Below, piece after piece: positions 12,982 to 23,758 of a stretch of DNA of 64,000 nucleotides (its first letter is position 1; every line of letters begins with the position of its first letter). The stretch covers positions 24,657,935 to 24,721,934 of the forward strand of contig OY987227.1 of the NCBI GenBank assembly GCA_963920705.1, given 5' to 3'. This DNA comes from Odiellus spinosus (lineage: Eukaryota; Arthropoda; Arachnida; Opiliones; Phalangiidae). A model generated the notes under the pieces. It was not told the DNA's origin, did not search any database, and saw nothing but the letters and a program-made list of their open reading frames with translations. Position numbers and translations under genes: made by a program.

Positions 12982-13318
12982 CAGAAGCCGATGAAACCCT
13001 CCTTTGAAGTCTATTACTCCCGGGTCTTGTCTACCCCTCTCTGTATGGGTTAGTTTCAAAAAGCGCGATTCTTACGCCTCCTAACGGTAGATATTTTAGG
13101 AGCGGGAGTTCGTCGAGCGAATATCTCTAGCAGCCTCGGAGTTCGTCAAAAAAACGTCGTCGTATGTGGAGAGAGAGAATTTCCAATTTTCCGTAGACAG
13201 GGGGTATGAAGTAGGACCCCTCCGATCTCGTAAAATTGGGAATTTTACCCATACAGAGAGGAGCGCTATATCGAACATTAGAGTAGTAGACTTCAAAGGA
13301 GGGTTTCATCGGCTTCTG
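12982..13318 (-). mobile_element. Family B element, copy c
   Basis: A 337-bp copy in reverse orientation with intact CAGAAGCCGATG and CATCGGCTTCTG ends. Exact 7-bp duplication ttaaaag at 12975-12981 and 13319-13325. Overlapping open frames on both strands follow the inverted-repeat structure and are not genes. Confidence 0.93.
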
Positions 13319-13641
13319 TTAAAAGTCATATTCAAAATCTTACCCCTTTGGATCTACGTGTTTATAAGAAATTAAAATTAAAACTTCAAAAATATATAGA
13401 TTTATTTTTAGATTTTTGACTACTTGATTCTAAAGTAAATAACCATAAATTTTAATGAAAGGTAGGGTTTTCTGGGATAAGTACTTTCACGTGAAAGATT
13501 GCGCGAAAGCTACCGTGTCAAGTGATAGAACTTAATTAGTGATGACGTAATATTACCGGGAATATTTATTTTGAAAAAATAAATAGTAATTAAGGATTAT
13601 AAAATATTTATTTTTATTACTGTTCCGGTATCATTTCTATT

Positions 13642-13826
13642 AAGCTGCGTTCACACTTGACACTTTGGTACCGTTTTCAAAACGTTTCGAATGTTCAAAT
13701 CGACTTTTTAAGATATTAATTTGGTTTCTTGATCAAAGCTCTACACTGGTGACCCCAACATTTTATAATTTGACCTTTCTAAAACGGTTGAAAACGGTTT
13801 CAAAGTCTGTAGTGTGAACGCAGCTT
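13642..13826 (+). mobile_element. Family F 185-bp inverted-repeat element, copy 1
   Basis: Ends AAGCTGCGTTCACAC and GTGTGAACGCAGCTT are inverted repeats. The interior holds TTGATCAAAG and GTGACCCCAA words shared with the copies at 15528, 15712 and 21649. It is non-coding. No convincing target duplication is visible at this copy. Confidence 0.85.
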
Positions 13827-14645
13827 CACAAATATATTTTGAATCGTTTTTTACAATATTTCCGAAAATGCGACTTAAATTTCATGAAAATATAGCTTAC
13901 AGTCTCACCTTATATAATAAAAGGAAAAAATTAAAATATGTATTTCAATTTATCCATTTCGACACATTTAACTTGTCCTTATATTTATTTAAAATATCTT
14001 GAATTTCCCAAACAATTAGAGATTATATTTTAACCTCTACCAAGCCTCGAAATTTTATAAAAGGGGGACTGGAAATTAATGGAATTTGTCTCATTATGGA
14101 TTCACGAATCTTTTCAAGCGTGTAATATTAAAATGATGAAGTAACGTTCGCCAAAACACGTAAACACCCTCGTGTACTTAAAAATTTCATTAAAATTTTT
14201 GTACCGTACACAAAATTCAATATCGATTTTTTGATTAAAAAAAAAAAAAGAAAAAATAACTAATTTTATACCGACAATAATTATATCTGAAAACAAGGTT
14301 CATATTTTCGTGTCGACATTATTTTTTGCACGTAAAACTAATTATAAAATTGATTGCTATTTCATAGTTAAATTTTTTTCTCCCAATTAACAGCGACTAA
14401 AAAGTTCCCTTTGGAAATTACGTTGAAATTATGTTGAAATTAAGTTCGTAGACAAAATAATGAAACTTAAGAAGGATTAAGGTTAAACCTTCTTGGATTA
14501 AAAATAGACGTAGCTAATTCCTTTTTATGTAAACGACATATTTGATATTTACACCATGACACTTTTCATGCCATCAACAAACTAATCCTACAAGAGATAT
14601 CACTCCGCCAAACTTGTCAAACCCCAAGCTAAATCGAGTTAATTT
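13827..14645. other. AT-rich DNA, nothing recognised
   Basis: A strongly AT-rich stretch with an A tract near 14238-14250. Short open frames of about 60 codons are rich in Phe, Ile and Lys, as expected from base composition. Confidence 0.5.
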
Positions 14646-14930
14646 AAACGGAGAATTAGAGATCGGGGTTTGATTAAGATAATTTCTGTTTGTTTTATCT
14701 TTATTCATATTTTGAAATTATCCAGGGGAAGTCTATGATAAATGCAATGTAATCGCGAATAATTAACCGATTATTTTTTATGATAAACTGATTAACCAAA
14801 TTTTTGTGGATAATTTTGTTCAATCCCCGACCTCTACGGAGAATGCAACCTAACAACAAGTTATTTTTAATCAATTCCTTGTCGTTTAAATACTCCTAAT
14901 CCAGCAGCAAAGCTTATTTAGCTTAGCAAA
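14646..14930 (+). mobile_element. Family D left-end fragment, interrupted by family G
   Basis: After removing family G at 14657-14836 and one of its 8-bp flanks, the sequence reads TAAACGGAGAATGCAACC and continues with CTAACAACAAG and TCGTTTAAATACTCCTAATCC. This matches the left end of family D. The inner inverted pair and the right end are not present, so it is a truncated copy. Confidence 0.7.
14657..14836 (+). mobile_element. Family G element (hAT-like ends), copy 1
   Basis: A 180-bp element starting TAGAGATCGGGGTTTG and ending CAATCCCCGACCTCTA, flanked by the exact 8-bp duplication cggagaat (14649-14656 and 14837-14844). An 8-bp duplication with TAGAG-type termini is the usual hAT pattern. 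It is too short to code for a transposase. It lies inside the left terminal repeat of a family D copy, so it arrived later than that copy. Confidence 0.88.
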
Positions 14931-15527
14931 CCAATAAATCAGATTAACTTCATTAAACTTTTAATATGATGAACTTCAATGGGAAGATTTAACATTTATA
15001 TGGACGCAATATTAGAATTACATCGACTGTAACGAAATATGGACAAAAACGAAAAGTCCTAGATTTTTTTTTCCAATTAAAGTAATGTGGGTTTGGATAA
15101 AAACGTACGCGCGTGCTAGTAGATAGATAAGAGAAAAATAAAAAATAAAGGGTTAAGGAACCGTATTACGTCACCACATGAGTGTATCTAGGCACGTTTT
15201 TAACCCTCATCCCCGCGTCATTGTATACTTAAAGGTATCGTGAATTCTGGTATTTGAAACTATACCTTTTACAATTGGATTAATGACAATTCTTACAAAG
15301 ACCTATGGATTATATTTCTAGTTTTCTTTAAAATCAATATTCAAAATTGTAAACCTCTAGTTTTACGCGTTTTTAAGAAACTTCAAAATTAAAATGACAG
15401 AAATTTATAGATATATTTTTTCCAGGATCCACGGAGTGTTTAATAATCTCACCGTTAACGAGTCACCAACCAGTGACGCTAGAAACACCCCCTTTGTTCT
15501 TACATTAAAACGTTTCAAACTTGACCA
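14931..15527. other. AT-rich DNA, nothing recognised
   Basis: No gene, tandem repeat or terminal repeat was identified in these roughly 600 bp. Confidence 0.5.
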
Positions 15528-15711
15528 AAGCTACGTTCACACTTGATATTTTGGAACCGTTTGCAAACCGTTTCGAATGTTCAAATCGACTTTTTAAGAT
15601 ATTATTTTGTTCCTTGATCAAAGATCTACACGGGTGACCCCAAAATTTTATAATTTGACCTTTACAAAACGGTTAAAAACGGTTTCAAAGTCTGTAGTGT
15701 GAACGCAGCTT
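15528..15711 (+). mobile_element. Family F element, copy 2
   Basis: Ends AAGCTACGTTCACAC and GTGTGAACGCAGCTT, 184 bp, with the same interior as copy 1 in the same orientation (TTGATCAAAG, then GTGACCCCAA). It directly abuts copy 3, with no base between the two. Confidence 0.85.
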
Positions 15712-15891
15712 AAGTTCACACTAGAGACTTTGAAATCGATTTTAACCGTTTTAGAAAGGTCAAATTGTAAAATTTTGAGGTCAACCGTAAAGATAATTTC
15801 CCAAACTATATAATTATTATCTTGAAAAGTTGATTTGAATATTCTAAACGGTTTGAATACGGTTTCAAAGTCTCTAGTGTGAACGTAGCTT
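15712..15891 (-). mobile_element. Family F element, copy 3, abutting copy 2 in opposite orientation
   Basis: Starts AAGTTCACACTAGAGAC and ends GTGTGAACGTAGCTT. Inside, GGTCAAATTGTAAAATTTTG and TTGAGGTCAACC are the reverse complement of the interior of copy 2, so the two form an inverted pair. The interior is diverged and lacks part of the middle section. Confidence 0.8.
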
Positions 15892-16696
15892 AAGAGACTT
15901 TCACTCTTTTACCTAAAATTCTTTATAATTGTGAGTCTATGAAATTGTAAACAATCCATGGATCGCAGTAAGTTGAAAAATTTATTCTCAAATTGGTTTT
16001 TTGGCAACAAAAATTAATAAAAAAAAAATCAGTTTCCCTTTAATTCGATCTGGTTTAAATCGAAAAGGATAAAAAAAAAAAATACTTAACGACTCTGTAA
16101 TTGATATTTAGTCGCGATTCCTTTGAATAAATTCACCAACGCTTATTTTTCGTGTTTGTATACGTTTTATGGGTGGGCTTTTTAGTAAAGTTATTTAACC
16201 GAGATGAAAGTTAAGTCTGAATACGTTGGTTGAGTCATCAAAATTTCTGAAGAGTCGATCAAGTTAATGTATACGCTATTCCAGAGAGAATTCATTGATG
16301 TTCTTAGCATAAAGGGCAACTCTCCTATATAAATTGGACATTTTTAGTTCAAGGTCAAGTGTCATTTTGAATATATTGCAACAGGTTCTAGAATAAGAGT
16401 TCAATTAAAGCTTCAAAATGAGACCCAAATTCTTACAATAAATAATTCACGAAAACATTGTGTTCCCCGCTCCATGTATAGCCAGAAAGGTCTTAAAACG
16501 TTTAAGAATCATTGGAGGTCCCAAACTACCAAATATCTGAAAGGTTTAGCTAAATTTCAACCAATATGACGTCACGTCACAATATTATATAACCAGGTTT
16601 CCGGTTTACGCGAGAATTTAGAAAAGATACGGATGAGGAGCCCAAATCAAATCTTGGTTATTTATGGTAAAATTTTGGAGTGCCACTGTCATTGAC
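15892..16696. other. AT-rich DNA, nothing recognised
   Basis: About 800 bp with A tracts near 16018-16028 and 16071-16082. No gene or repeat was supported. Confidence 0.5.
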
Positions 16697-16703
16697 GTCA
16701 CAC

Positions 16704-17042
16704 CAGAAGCCGATGAAACCCTCCTTTGAAGTCTATTACTCCCGGGTCTCTTTTACCCCTCTCTGTATGGGTTAGTTTCAAAAAGCGCGATTCGTACGCC
16801 TCCTAACGGTAGATATTTGCGGAGCGGGAGTTCGTCGAGCGAATATCTCTAGCAGCCTTGGAGTTCGTAAAAAAAAACGTCGTCGTTTGTTTAGAGAGAG
16901 AATTTCCAATTTTCCGTAGACAGGGGGGTATGAAGTAGGACCCCTCCGATCTCGTAAAATTGTGAATTTTACCCATACAGAGAGGAGCGCTATATCGAAC
17001 ATTAGAGTAGTAGACTTCAAAGGAGGATTTCATCTACTTCTG
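16704..17042 (-). mobile_element. Family B element, copy d (TAGATG subfamily)
   Basis: A 339-bp reverse copy with exact 7-bp duplication gtcacac (16697-16703 and 17043-17049). The left end is CAGAAGCCGATG, but the right end is CATCTACTTCTG. In element orientation this puts the TAGATG variant on side 1, the same side as in the copies at 18325 and 33138. Confidence 0.93.
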
Positions 17043-17049
17043 GTCACAC

Positions 17050-18317
17050 GATAAACGTGTATTTAAATTAGACTTCCCCTTCAACATTTAAAGCTCCTAA
17101 CGACCCGTAGTTGAATCGTTTTTTTGTCTAATAAGAATCTATTCCCTGTATATATCAGAGCAGCGTGTATTATACGGTGCATCGAGGGGGAGGCTCGAGT
17201 GTACCTTTCCTAATACGTACATAGAGGTTTAGAACCGGCCCCGGCTCGCAAATATATTAACGAGTGGCCCCTGACGGTGCGATGACCTGAGGAAAATGGT
17301 GGTAAAACCTTTAGCGCCATTCAAGCGTCGGGCGACCGTGTGTGGAGGGGATGAAATTGCCCGACCGCGCGTGTGCTTTTCGGTCTCTGAACCATCTCAT
17401 CTCTCAGTTCGTTCCGATAAATTAGCGTTAATGAAGCCACGATAGACAAGAGTGTATAATACGCCGGTAAACGGACGATTAGAAATACACCCACTCCTAG
17501 CTTGACCCTATATTAACTGTCACAACTCGAATGAAACTATAATATATAAGAACTCAATGAGTGGAGAACTTCTTCTATGTACATACGATGAAGGTACAAT
17601 TACAGAAAAGAAGTCGGTTGACCCTAGCTCATTTTCGATCTATCGCCGCCGCGCTAAGCGTTACTGCTGTTTTGTATTAAAAGGTCGCGTCTTACGGAGA
17701 GTCACGGTTTCGGTGGACAGGAAATTATTTTAGTATTTATTATTATAGCTTCAAATTCAGACGAACAACCTACAAGTCGGACGACAAATTTTAGATTTAA
17801 ATTTCAAAATCAATTAAATTGTCTTTTAATATTTGAAGCATTGATTTTATGATCAAAAGATACAGCTGTATGGAAATATATAGGCCATAGTTTTAGTAAA
17901 AAGACGTTTCCCAAGTACTCGCAAAAAGACAAATCAAATATATTGCAAATTCGTGAAATTCTGTGGGTGCGGGGTATATTTCAAATAGTCTCCCCACAAA
18001 TGGCTCCGTCACGCAGAAATAAAAAGTCAGAAATACAGCGACATGTCGCTGTATTTTCCCGCGCATTTTTCCCGCGCTTTCGTAGAAATGAATGTAATCG
18101 AGATTGGCGCGCAAAAATTCGCGCGCTTTTTTTTATCGAAAGATGAGCTACTATTCCGTAGGGATTTATTTGCTCGAAAATTGGTCATTATACCCTTTCC
18201 TTAAATACAAATTTCTCCCCAAAGAAAAGTAAGATAAAAACAGGGTAAATGCTAATTTTAAACCGTCGTTTTTAGACACCAACCATTTCAATAGGTTTGG
18301 AATTTGAACGGTATTGA
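17050..18317. other. Non-coding DNA with CpG-rich patches
   Basis: No gene is supported. Around 17160-17420 the sequence is richer in G+C and CpG than its surroundings, and the segment 18055-18130 is rich in GCGC words. Two overlapping open frames of 67 and 73 codons on opposite strands at about 17893-18146 show no known motif. A perfect palindrome lies at 18031-18056. Confidence 0.5.
18031..18056. repeat. Perfect 26-bp palindrome
   Basis: AAATACAGCGACA is followed directly by its exact reverse complement TGTCGCTGTATTT. The centre is ACATGT. It does not match the ends of any element family seen in this window. It could be a binding site for a dimeric protein or the remnant centre of a foldback element. 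Confidence 0.9.
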
Positions 18318-18324
18318 TTTTGAC

Positions 18325-18661
18325 CAGAAGTAGATGAAACCCTCCTTTGAAGTCTACTACTCTAATATTCGATATAGCGCTCCTCTCTGTATGGGTAAAA
18401 TTCCCAATTTTACGAGATCGGAGGGGTCCTACTTCATACCCCCCTGTCTACGAAAAATTGGAAACTCTCTCTCTTCACAAACGACGACGTTTTTTGACGA
18501 ACTCCAAGGCTGCTAGAGATATTCGCTGGACGAACTCCCGCTCCGAAAATATCTACCGTTAGGAGGCGTACGAATCGCGCTTTTTGAAACTAACCCATAC
18601 AGAGAGGGGTAGACAAGACCCGGGAGTAATAGCCTTCAAAGGAGGGTTTCATCGGCTTCTG
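18325..18661 (+). mobile_element. Family B element, copy e (TAGATG subfamily)
   Basis: 337 bp with left end CAGAAGTAGATG and right end CATCGGCTTCTG, and exact 7-bp duplication ttttgac (18318-18324 and 18662-18668). The interior agrees with copies d and f. Confidence 0.93.
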
Positions 18662-18668
18662 TTTTGAC

Positions 18669-19687
18669 GCATGGCACCTTTTAAACTAAACCGCTATTGG
18701 CTCGTTTCCCGGGGCGCTTGAGGTCACGAGGGAATATTTATAAGTATGGACCGATTAACTCTAGAGCCTTTTCTATTCACGAACCGATTTAGGAATAGTT
18801 GATCTCATATTTTAGCTCCCGCTGAGATCTCTTAAAATATTTGGGTAATTTAATTTTAATTTAATTCCGCGAGACTTAACCTTTAAAAGTTTCGTAAGCT
18901 TCATCCTAAGTCCCTCTCTCGTACGCTATTCCTCTTGCCTCGTTTAATATCTTCGCTTTCTACAGTTCGTGGGAAAAGGACGGGTCGAAATTCGATCAGC
19001 GGGAGATCCTATTGTTTTTACGAAAAGCCAAGAGAGAGAGAGAGAGAATGGTTCCCATCTCTTCAGCCCCCTCATCCTTCTTTTTATCCCACTATTATCA
19101 AATTGAAGGGTTTATCTACGTTTATTAGATTATAAGTTTTACTGGTATTACTTAATTAAGTTGGAGGGAAAATGTCGTAACTTCGCTTTTGATTCCCTAG
19201 CTTTTTCTTTCATTATTTTAAACATCTTATTGCATGTTTGAGACATTATTATTAATTAATTCACGTATAGTTTTAAGCTGAAGATGAAGTGATTACGTTG
19301 AAACGTAGTCTCGAAGTAAATATATTTAGCATTTGGAAGCCCAATCCTCGTGTCTCGTGAATTAATTAATACTAATTATTGTTTCATTCTTTGACTAAAA
19401 GCGGAACGTTTTCGAGGTTTTATAAATTATTAAAAATACGCTTAGTCTTGTACGTTTCAAACTGAAGGTCATGAACTCCAAATGTTTGAAATAATCTACT
19501 TCATATATATTGGAAAAACAATTGCCATTTTTGGCGTTTGATAAAACTAAAAATATAGTTCATGGACATTCGAAATAAATGGTGACAGCCCCACTTTAAA
19601 ATAGATCGTACGATCTAATTGGATCGACCGTAGCCCTCTAAAGAGATATATTGGGAATATTCGATTAATAATTTATATTTCTTATTT

Positions 19688-19729
<42 letters not shown>

Positions 19730-20204
19730 GTGATTTGAATCGTAAAAAGAAAATCATTAAAAATTTATGGTAAATAAATATTGAATTACAAGTCTATTTG
19801 GAATTGAAGAGAAGGTCTAAAATAACACGTACTACTTTCGGTTTGTTTAGGATTTAACACTGTTTATCAATCCGCCTTAATTTTTTACCCTATCGCCAAA
19901 CATCGTGAAAAAGCATCGATAAATATTTATTGGAAATAAATATTTCTTTTGAACAAGAAAGTTTTCATCTCGAAATAGATATTGAATTGGAGTTAAATTA
20001 ACATTTATTGATATATATTAGTATAATAACTTATACGAAATGATATCTCTTCAGTTCATTAGCCAATTTACAAGAGAATATTCTTTAACTGCTCTTGAGG
20101 GGTTAGCCAGCCCCGAGGGGTCAGTTACTTTTCATTAATGTGTACTGAATCTCAGAAATTTCGAGAGATTTTGAGATTTCCTTTAGCTAGAATATTCGGA
20201 GATT
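18669..20204. other. AT-rich DNA with a long T tract
   Basis: No gene. An AG tract lies near 19031-19047 and an uninterrupted run of 37 T at 19691-19727. A long homopolymer can be the tail of a retroposed copy, but no recognisable body adjoins it. Confidence 0.5.
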
Positions 20205-20232
20205 TTTGATGCATGACCCCACTTCTCGCCAC

Positions 20233-20514
20233 GGTATGTCCCCATTTCGCCCAAAATATTTCGCCCAAAATGATCTATTCCCATTTCGCCCAAGGCATTT
20301 TTTGCCCAAAATAATCTATTCCCATTTCGCCCAATCCTACTTTGCCCAATCGCTTTATCATTTGGCCCTAAATTATCTCTTCCCATTTTGCCCAAACTAA
20401 AAATTCCTTTTCTCAATTCGCCCAATCCCAATTTGCCCAATCGTTTTATCAGTTAGCCTAGAATTATCTATTCCCATTTCGCCCAACCCAAAAATTTCTC
20501 TTCCCTTTTCGCCT
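20233..20514 (-). repeat. CGCCCAA short-unit repeat, left arm of an inverted pair
   Basis: Irregular tandem words such as CCCATTTCGCCCAA and ATTTTGCCCAA recur with spacing of about 15-36 bp. They are the reverse complement of the TTGGGCGAAAT words at 20638-20915. Together with the TTAGG tract between them they form one inverted arrangement. Confidence 0.8.
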
Positions 20515-20584
20515 AAAACGATTAAAGCTTAAATCTTTTAAAATTTAAAGTCTTAGTAGGCCAAAAAAGTGACTTTTATTTAAT

Positions 20585-20609
20585 TTAGGTTAGGTTAGGT
20601 TAGGTTAGG
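20585..20609 (+). repeat. (TTAGG)5 telomere-type tract
   Basis: Five perfect TTAGG units followed by a G run. TTAGG is the telomere repeat of most arthropods. Here it is interstitial, between the two inverted arms, and too short to be a telomere. Confidence 0.9.
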
Positions 20610-20637
20610 TTGGGGGGAAAAAAGTGGAAAAATGTGA

Positions 20638-20915
20638 CTTGGGCAAAATCACAATTGGGCGAAACGAGATTGGGCGAGAAGACATTAGGCCAAATGGGAA
20701 TTGGGCCAAATGGGAATTGGGCCAAATGGGAATTGGGCCAACGGGAATTGGGCGAAAAGAAATTGGGCGAAAAGAAATTGGGCCAAATGGGATTTGGGCG
20801 AAAAGAAATTGGGCGAAATGGGAATTGGGCGAAATGAAATTGTGCGAAAAGAAACTGGGCGAAATGGGAATTGGGCGAAATGAAATTGGGCGAAAATAAA
20901 TTGGGCGAAATGGGG
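20638..20915 (+). repeat. TTGGGCGAAAT short-unit repeat, right arm of an inverted pair
   Basis: Units alternate between GGGAATTGGGCCAAAT (16 bp) and forms such as GAAATTGGGCGAAAA (15 bp). The tract has small open frames in several phases that translate to repeats like NWAK and GRNEI. They follow from the short period and are not a protein gene. Confidence 0.85.
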
Positions 20916-21498
20916 GTAGACCCTAGCCACCACTAACGTCCTCACACCTTATAGTACAACCTTTAACCCATGTGTAAGTTAATTAATTAACATTGTAATG
21001 AACCTGTTAATAATGTCATATAGCGAAGGAATAGTTTTTCGATGTTTTTTTATGTTACGACATTAAAGCTCGTAATATCATTGAACCTTATAATGAACGA
21101 ATCCCTTTTTTTTTAATCACCTGATAAGGTCAAGGGTCAATTTGATCTGATCCTGGGCCGGGCTGGCGCGATCCTTCATTTACCCCCATTTTCCCTAGAG
21201 AAATCGTCGTACTAATTAATTAATTTACAACCATTCCTCCCCTTTTCTCGATTGGTAGCTGCAGCGAACTAGGATAGTCATTTTTTTTGGTTCTTTTCAA
21301 ATCGTTTTTAGTAACTTACCCGAAAGTAATACTAGATGTGACATTTTGGTGGCGAAAAGGGACCGATATTATGTGCCGAATAACCTCAAAGTTGAGAACC
21401 ATTATAATACCCTTAATTTCTATCTAAACTCCTGTTCAAAAATCAGTTCAACAACCAATATAACTTCTCATTGCTAAAACCAGATATCACAACAGCTT
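20916..21498. other. AT-rich DNA, nothing recognised
   Basis: No gene or repeat was supported between the TTGGGCG array and the family F-related element. Confidence 0.5.
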
Positions 21499-21969
21499 AG
21501 CCGCGTTCATACTAGACCTTGGAATCGATTTAAACCTTTCGCTGGAGTCGTGTGAACAGGAAACCGTCTTTTATCGAATCGATTTGATTCGATTTCTCGA
21601 AACTGCTTCGGGAACTAGTTTCATACCGATTCGGTTTCAACAACCGATAAGCTGCGTTCATACTACAGACTTCGAAACCGTTTTGAGCCGTTTTGGAAAG
21701 GTCAAATTATAAAATTTTGAGGTCACCCGTCTAGACCTTTGATCAAGGAACAAAATTAATATCTTAAAAAATAGATTTGAACATCCGAAACGGTTTCTAA
21801 ACGGCTCGAAAGTGTCAAATGTGAACGTAACTATTGATGAAGCTACGATAAATCGATTTATAAAGATAATGCGTGAACACGTGACGCTTAAAACGATTCC
21901 TGGCGGTTTTAATATCGGTTTGATTTTACCATTTCAAATCGATTAAGAAATGCTAGTGTGACCGTAGCT
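21499..21969. mobile_element. Family F-related outer element, split by an inner copy
   Basis: Left end AGCCGCGTTCATACTAGACC and right end GCTAGTGTGACCGTAGCT are imperfect inverted repeats, with AATCGATTTAAA-like words just inside both ends. The middle is occupied by a family F copy at 21649-21832. Boundaries are approximate because the ends are diverged. Confidence 0.6.
21649..21832 (-). mobile_element. Family F element, copy 4, nested
   Basis: Starts AAGCTGCGTTCATACTAC, ends near GTGAACGTAACT, and carries the family interior in reverse (GAGGTCACCCG, then TTTGATCAAGGAAC). It sits inside a related outer element and so inserted after it. Confidence 0.8.
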
Positions 21970-22079
21970 CTAGTGCATGACCAACTAAAACCCAAGGTAT
22001 TCAGGCTAGTTTTTATTTCCAAAGATGTGTAAGGTCACTCCATGATGAATTCCACTCCATCATACTTTCCTAATCCAAG

Positions 22080-22370
22080 CAAGAAGGATCAGATAAGGAG
22101 AGGAAAAGTGGGGCTGCGTTGAGTTAGAGAGAGAAGAGCCAACCTCCCACTCGGGTGGAAAGGGGGATAGGAAATTCTCGAGGTAAACTGTTGTCACGTG
22201 GTCGCTAGCTAGCGCGTCTCATAAAGGATTCGTTTTACCCACGTGACAACAATTTACCACGAAGCATCTCTACCCCCGTCTGTCCCCCGTTCTCCCAGAG
22301 TGGGAGTTTAGGCCGACGCAGTAGGAGCCGCGCCGTTCCCACTTTTCCTCTCCTTATCTGATCCTTCTTG
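22080..22370 (+). mobile_element. Family H foldback element, copy a
   Basis: 291 bp with perfect inverted ends of about 33 bp beginning CAAGAAGGATCAGATAAGG, and weaker inverted similarity continuing inward, including two CACGTG words. Exact 7-bp duplication atccaag (22073-22079 and 22371-22377). It shares the GCTAGCTAGCGCG centre with the copy at 36929, forming one subfamily. It is non-coding. Confidence 0.93.
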
Positions 22371-22377
22371 ATCCAAG

Positions 22378-23049
22378 CTTGTACAATCTGACCATGAAAG
22401 GGGGTTTGAAAGGGGTGTATTAACCAGCATACCGAGTCATTATGGAAGATATAACTCGGTCGAGATTAATTTTGAATCGGTGGTGTCGCGACGTGGACTC
22501 TATTAATTTTTAATTGACGTTTCTCACGCTATCTCCAGAAGCTTTCCCAATTTTTTTTTTTTCTTTTTCTTCTGCTATACTATTATTATAATATTTCTAG
22601 CTTTTGGCCTTTTTTTAGTTAGTCTCTTCTTTTTTTCTTATTCTTCACCGTTTCCGTGACAATTTTTTTTTATTATTTTGCCGTTAATGACAAAAATTGA
22701 TGATAATGAACACGAGATCGGTAGAAACGCGAGAGGTGACGCGCGATTTAAGTTATTTACCTTCGGGCCCTGCTCCTGATCGGGGAGGAGAAATCGAGCA
22801 AGTAGGAGCTAGTCGAGAGAATTGAGAAACCAGAATGATTGACGTCAGCTATATGTGCCGCAATTTAAAGGGATATTGAAGATAAACAACACGATTGATT
22901 TATAAGATTAGGTTAGATTATAATCTTTAGAATACCCGTAAAATAGCATTAAAACTCGGACAAAGGCTGCTCATTAATTTTAAGTCATTTAATAAAGTAT
23001 CGAGGTAGGCAAGTATGCTTTCGACAAAACATGGTGGTCTTAAAAAATT
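22378..23049. other. AT-rich DNA, nothing recognised
   Basis: Contains T-rich tracts near 22552-22572 and 22661-22672. No gene or repeat family was supported. Confidence 0.5.
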
Positions 23050-23405
23050 TTGTTAAATTGTTTTGCTGTTAGATTAGGCCAAGAAGGATCAGACAAGGAG
23101 AGGAAAAGTAGGGCTGCGTTGAGTTAGAGAGAGAAGAGCCAACCTCCCACTCGGGTGGAAAGGGGGGATAGGAAATTCTCGAGGTAAACTGTTGTCACGT
23201 GGTCACTAGCGTCGTTGGCTACTACGAAGCTGATAAAGGATCCGTTTTACCCACGTGACAACATTTTACCACGAAACATCTCTACCCCCGTTCTCCCAGA
23301 GTGGGAGTTTAGGCCGACGCAGTAGGAACTGCGCCGTCCCCACTTTTCCTCTCCTTGTCTGATCCTTCTTGATTAGGCCTATTTAAACTTTTGTATTCTC
23401 CCTTA
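23050..23405 (-). mobile_element. Family D fragment interrupted by family H
   Basis: Left of family H the sequence reads TGCTGTTAGATTAGGC. Right of it ATTAGGCCTATTTAAAC continues to TTGTATTCTCCCTT. Joined through the 7-bp duplication this matches the GGATTAGGCCTATTTAAA segment and terminal CATTCTCCC of family D. The inner inverted pair is missing, so the copy was short or broken before or after the insertion. Confidence 0.55.
23080..23371 (+). mobile_element. Family H foldback element, copy b
   Basis: 292 bp, starting CAAGAAGGATCAGACAAGG and ending in the inverse, with exact 7-bp duplication attaggc (23073-23079 and 23372-23378). It shares CAGACAAGG ends and the GTCGTTGGCTACTACGAAG centre with the copy at 35267, the second subfamily. 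Confidence 0.93.
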
Positions 23406-23583
23406 TATAATCTTTATAATTCAATATTTGTAATAATTCTAAGGTTAAGGGAAAGATGAAATTCGGAAGTAGCTTTTTAATGAAACGATATTTTCCTAGT
23501 TCTGAATTTTGGTTGAGTGTCAATGCTATTACGTCATTAAATGGATATAATTTGAAAATTAGAAGGTTTCCGACGATTGAAAC

Positions 23584-23750
23584 TAGAGATCGGGGTTTGG
23601 ACAAGCTATTTCTGATTATTTTATCTTTATTCATAATTTAAAATTATCCACGGGAAGTCTACGATAAATCCAATGTAACCGTGAATAATTTTCCGATTAA
23701 CTGATTAACTGATATTTGTGGATTATTTTGTCCAAACCCCGATATCTCTA
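23584..23750 (+). mobile_element. Family G element (hAT-like ends), copy 2
   Basis: 167 bp, starting TAGAGATCGGGGTTTGGACA and ending TGTCCAAACCCCGATATCTCTA in two blocks, TGTCCAAACCCC and GATATCTCTA. Exact 8-bp duplication attgaaac (23576-23583 and 23751-23758). The interior matches copy 1 (TTATCTTTATTCATA, GGGAAGTCTA.GATAAAT). Confidence 0.92.
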
Positions 23751-23758
23751 ATTGAAAC

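Noticed and set aside
13096-13375. Recurrent small open frames beginning MKPSFEVYYS or MKSTTLMFD (several places)
   Set aside because: They lie in family B transposon copies, begin in the terminal repeat, occur on both strands and are broken differently in each copy.
20585-20609. Chromosome end
   Set aside because: Only five TTAGG units, with ordinary sequence on both sides.
20610-20899. Overlapping open frames of 60-91 codons
   Set aside because: They are translations of the 15-16-bp TTGGGCGAAAT repeat in several phases.
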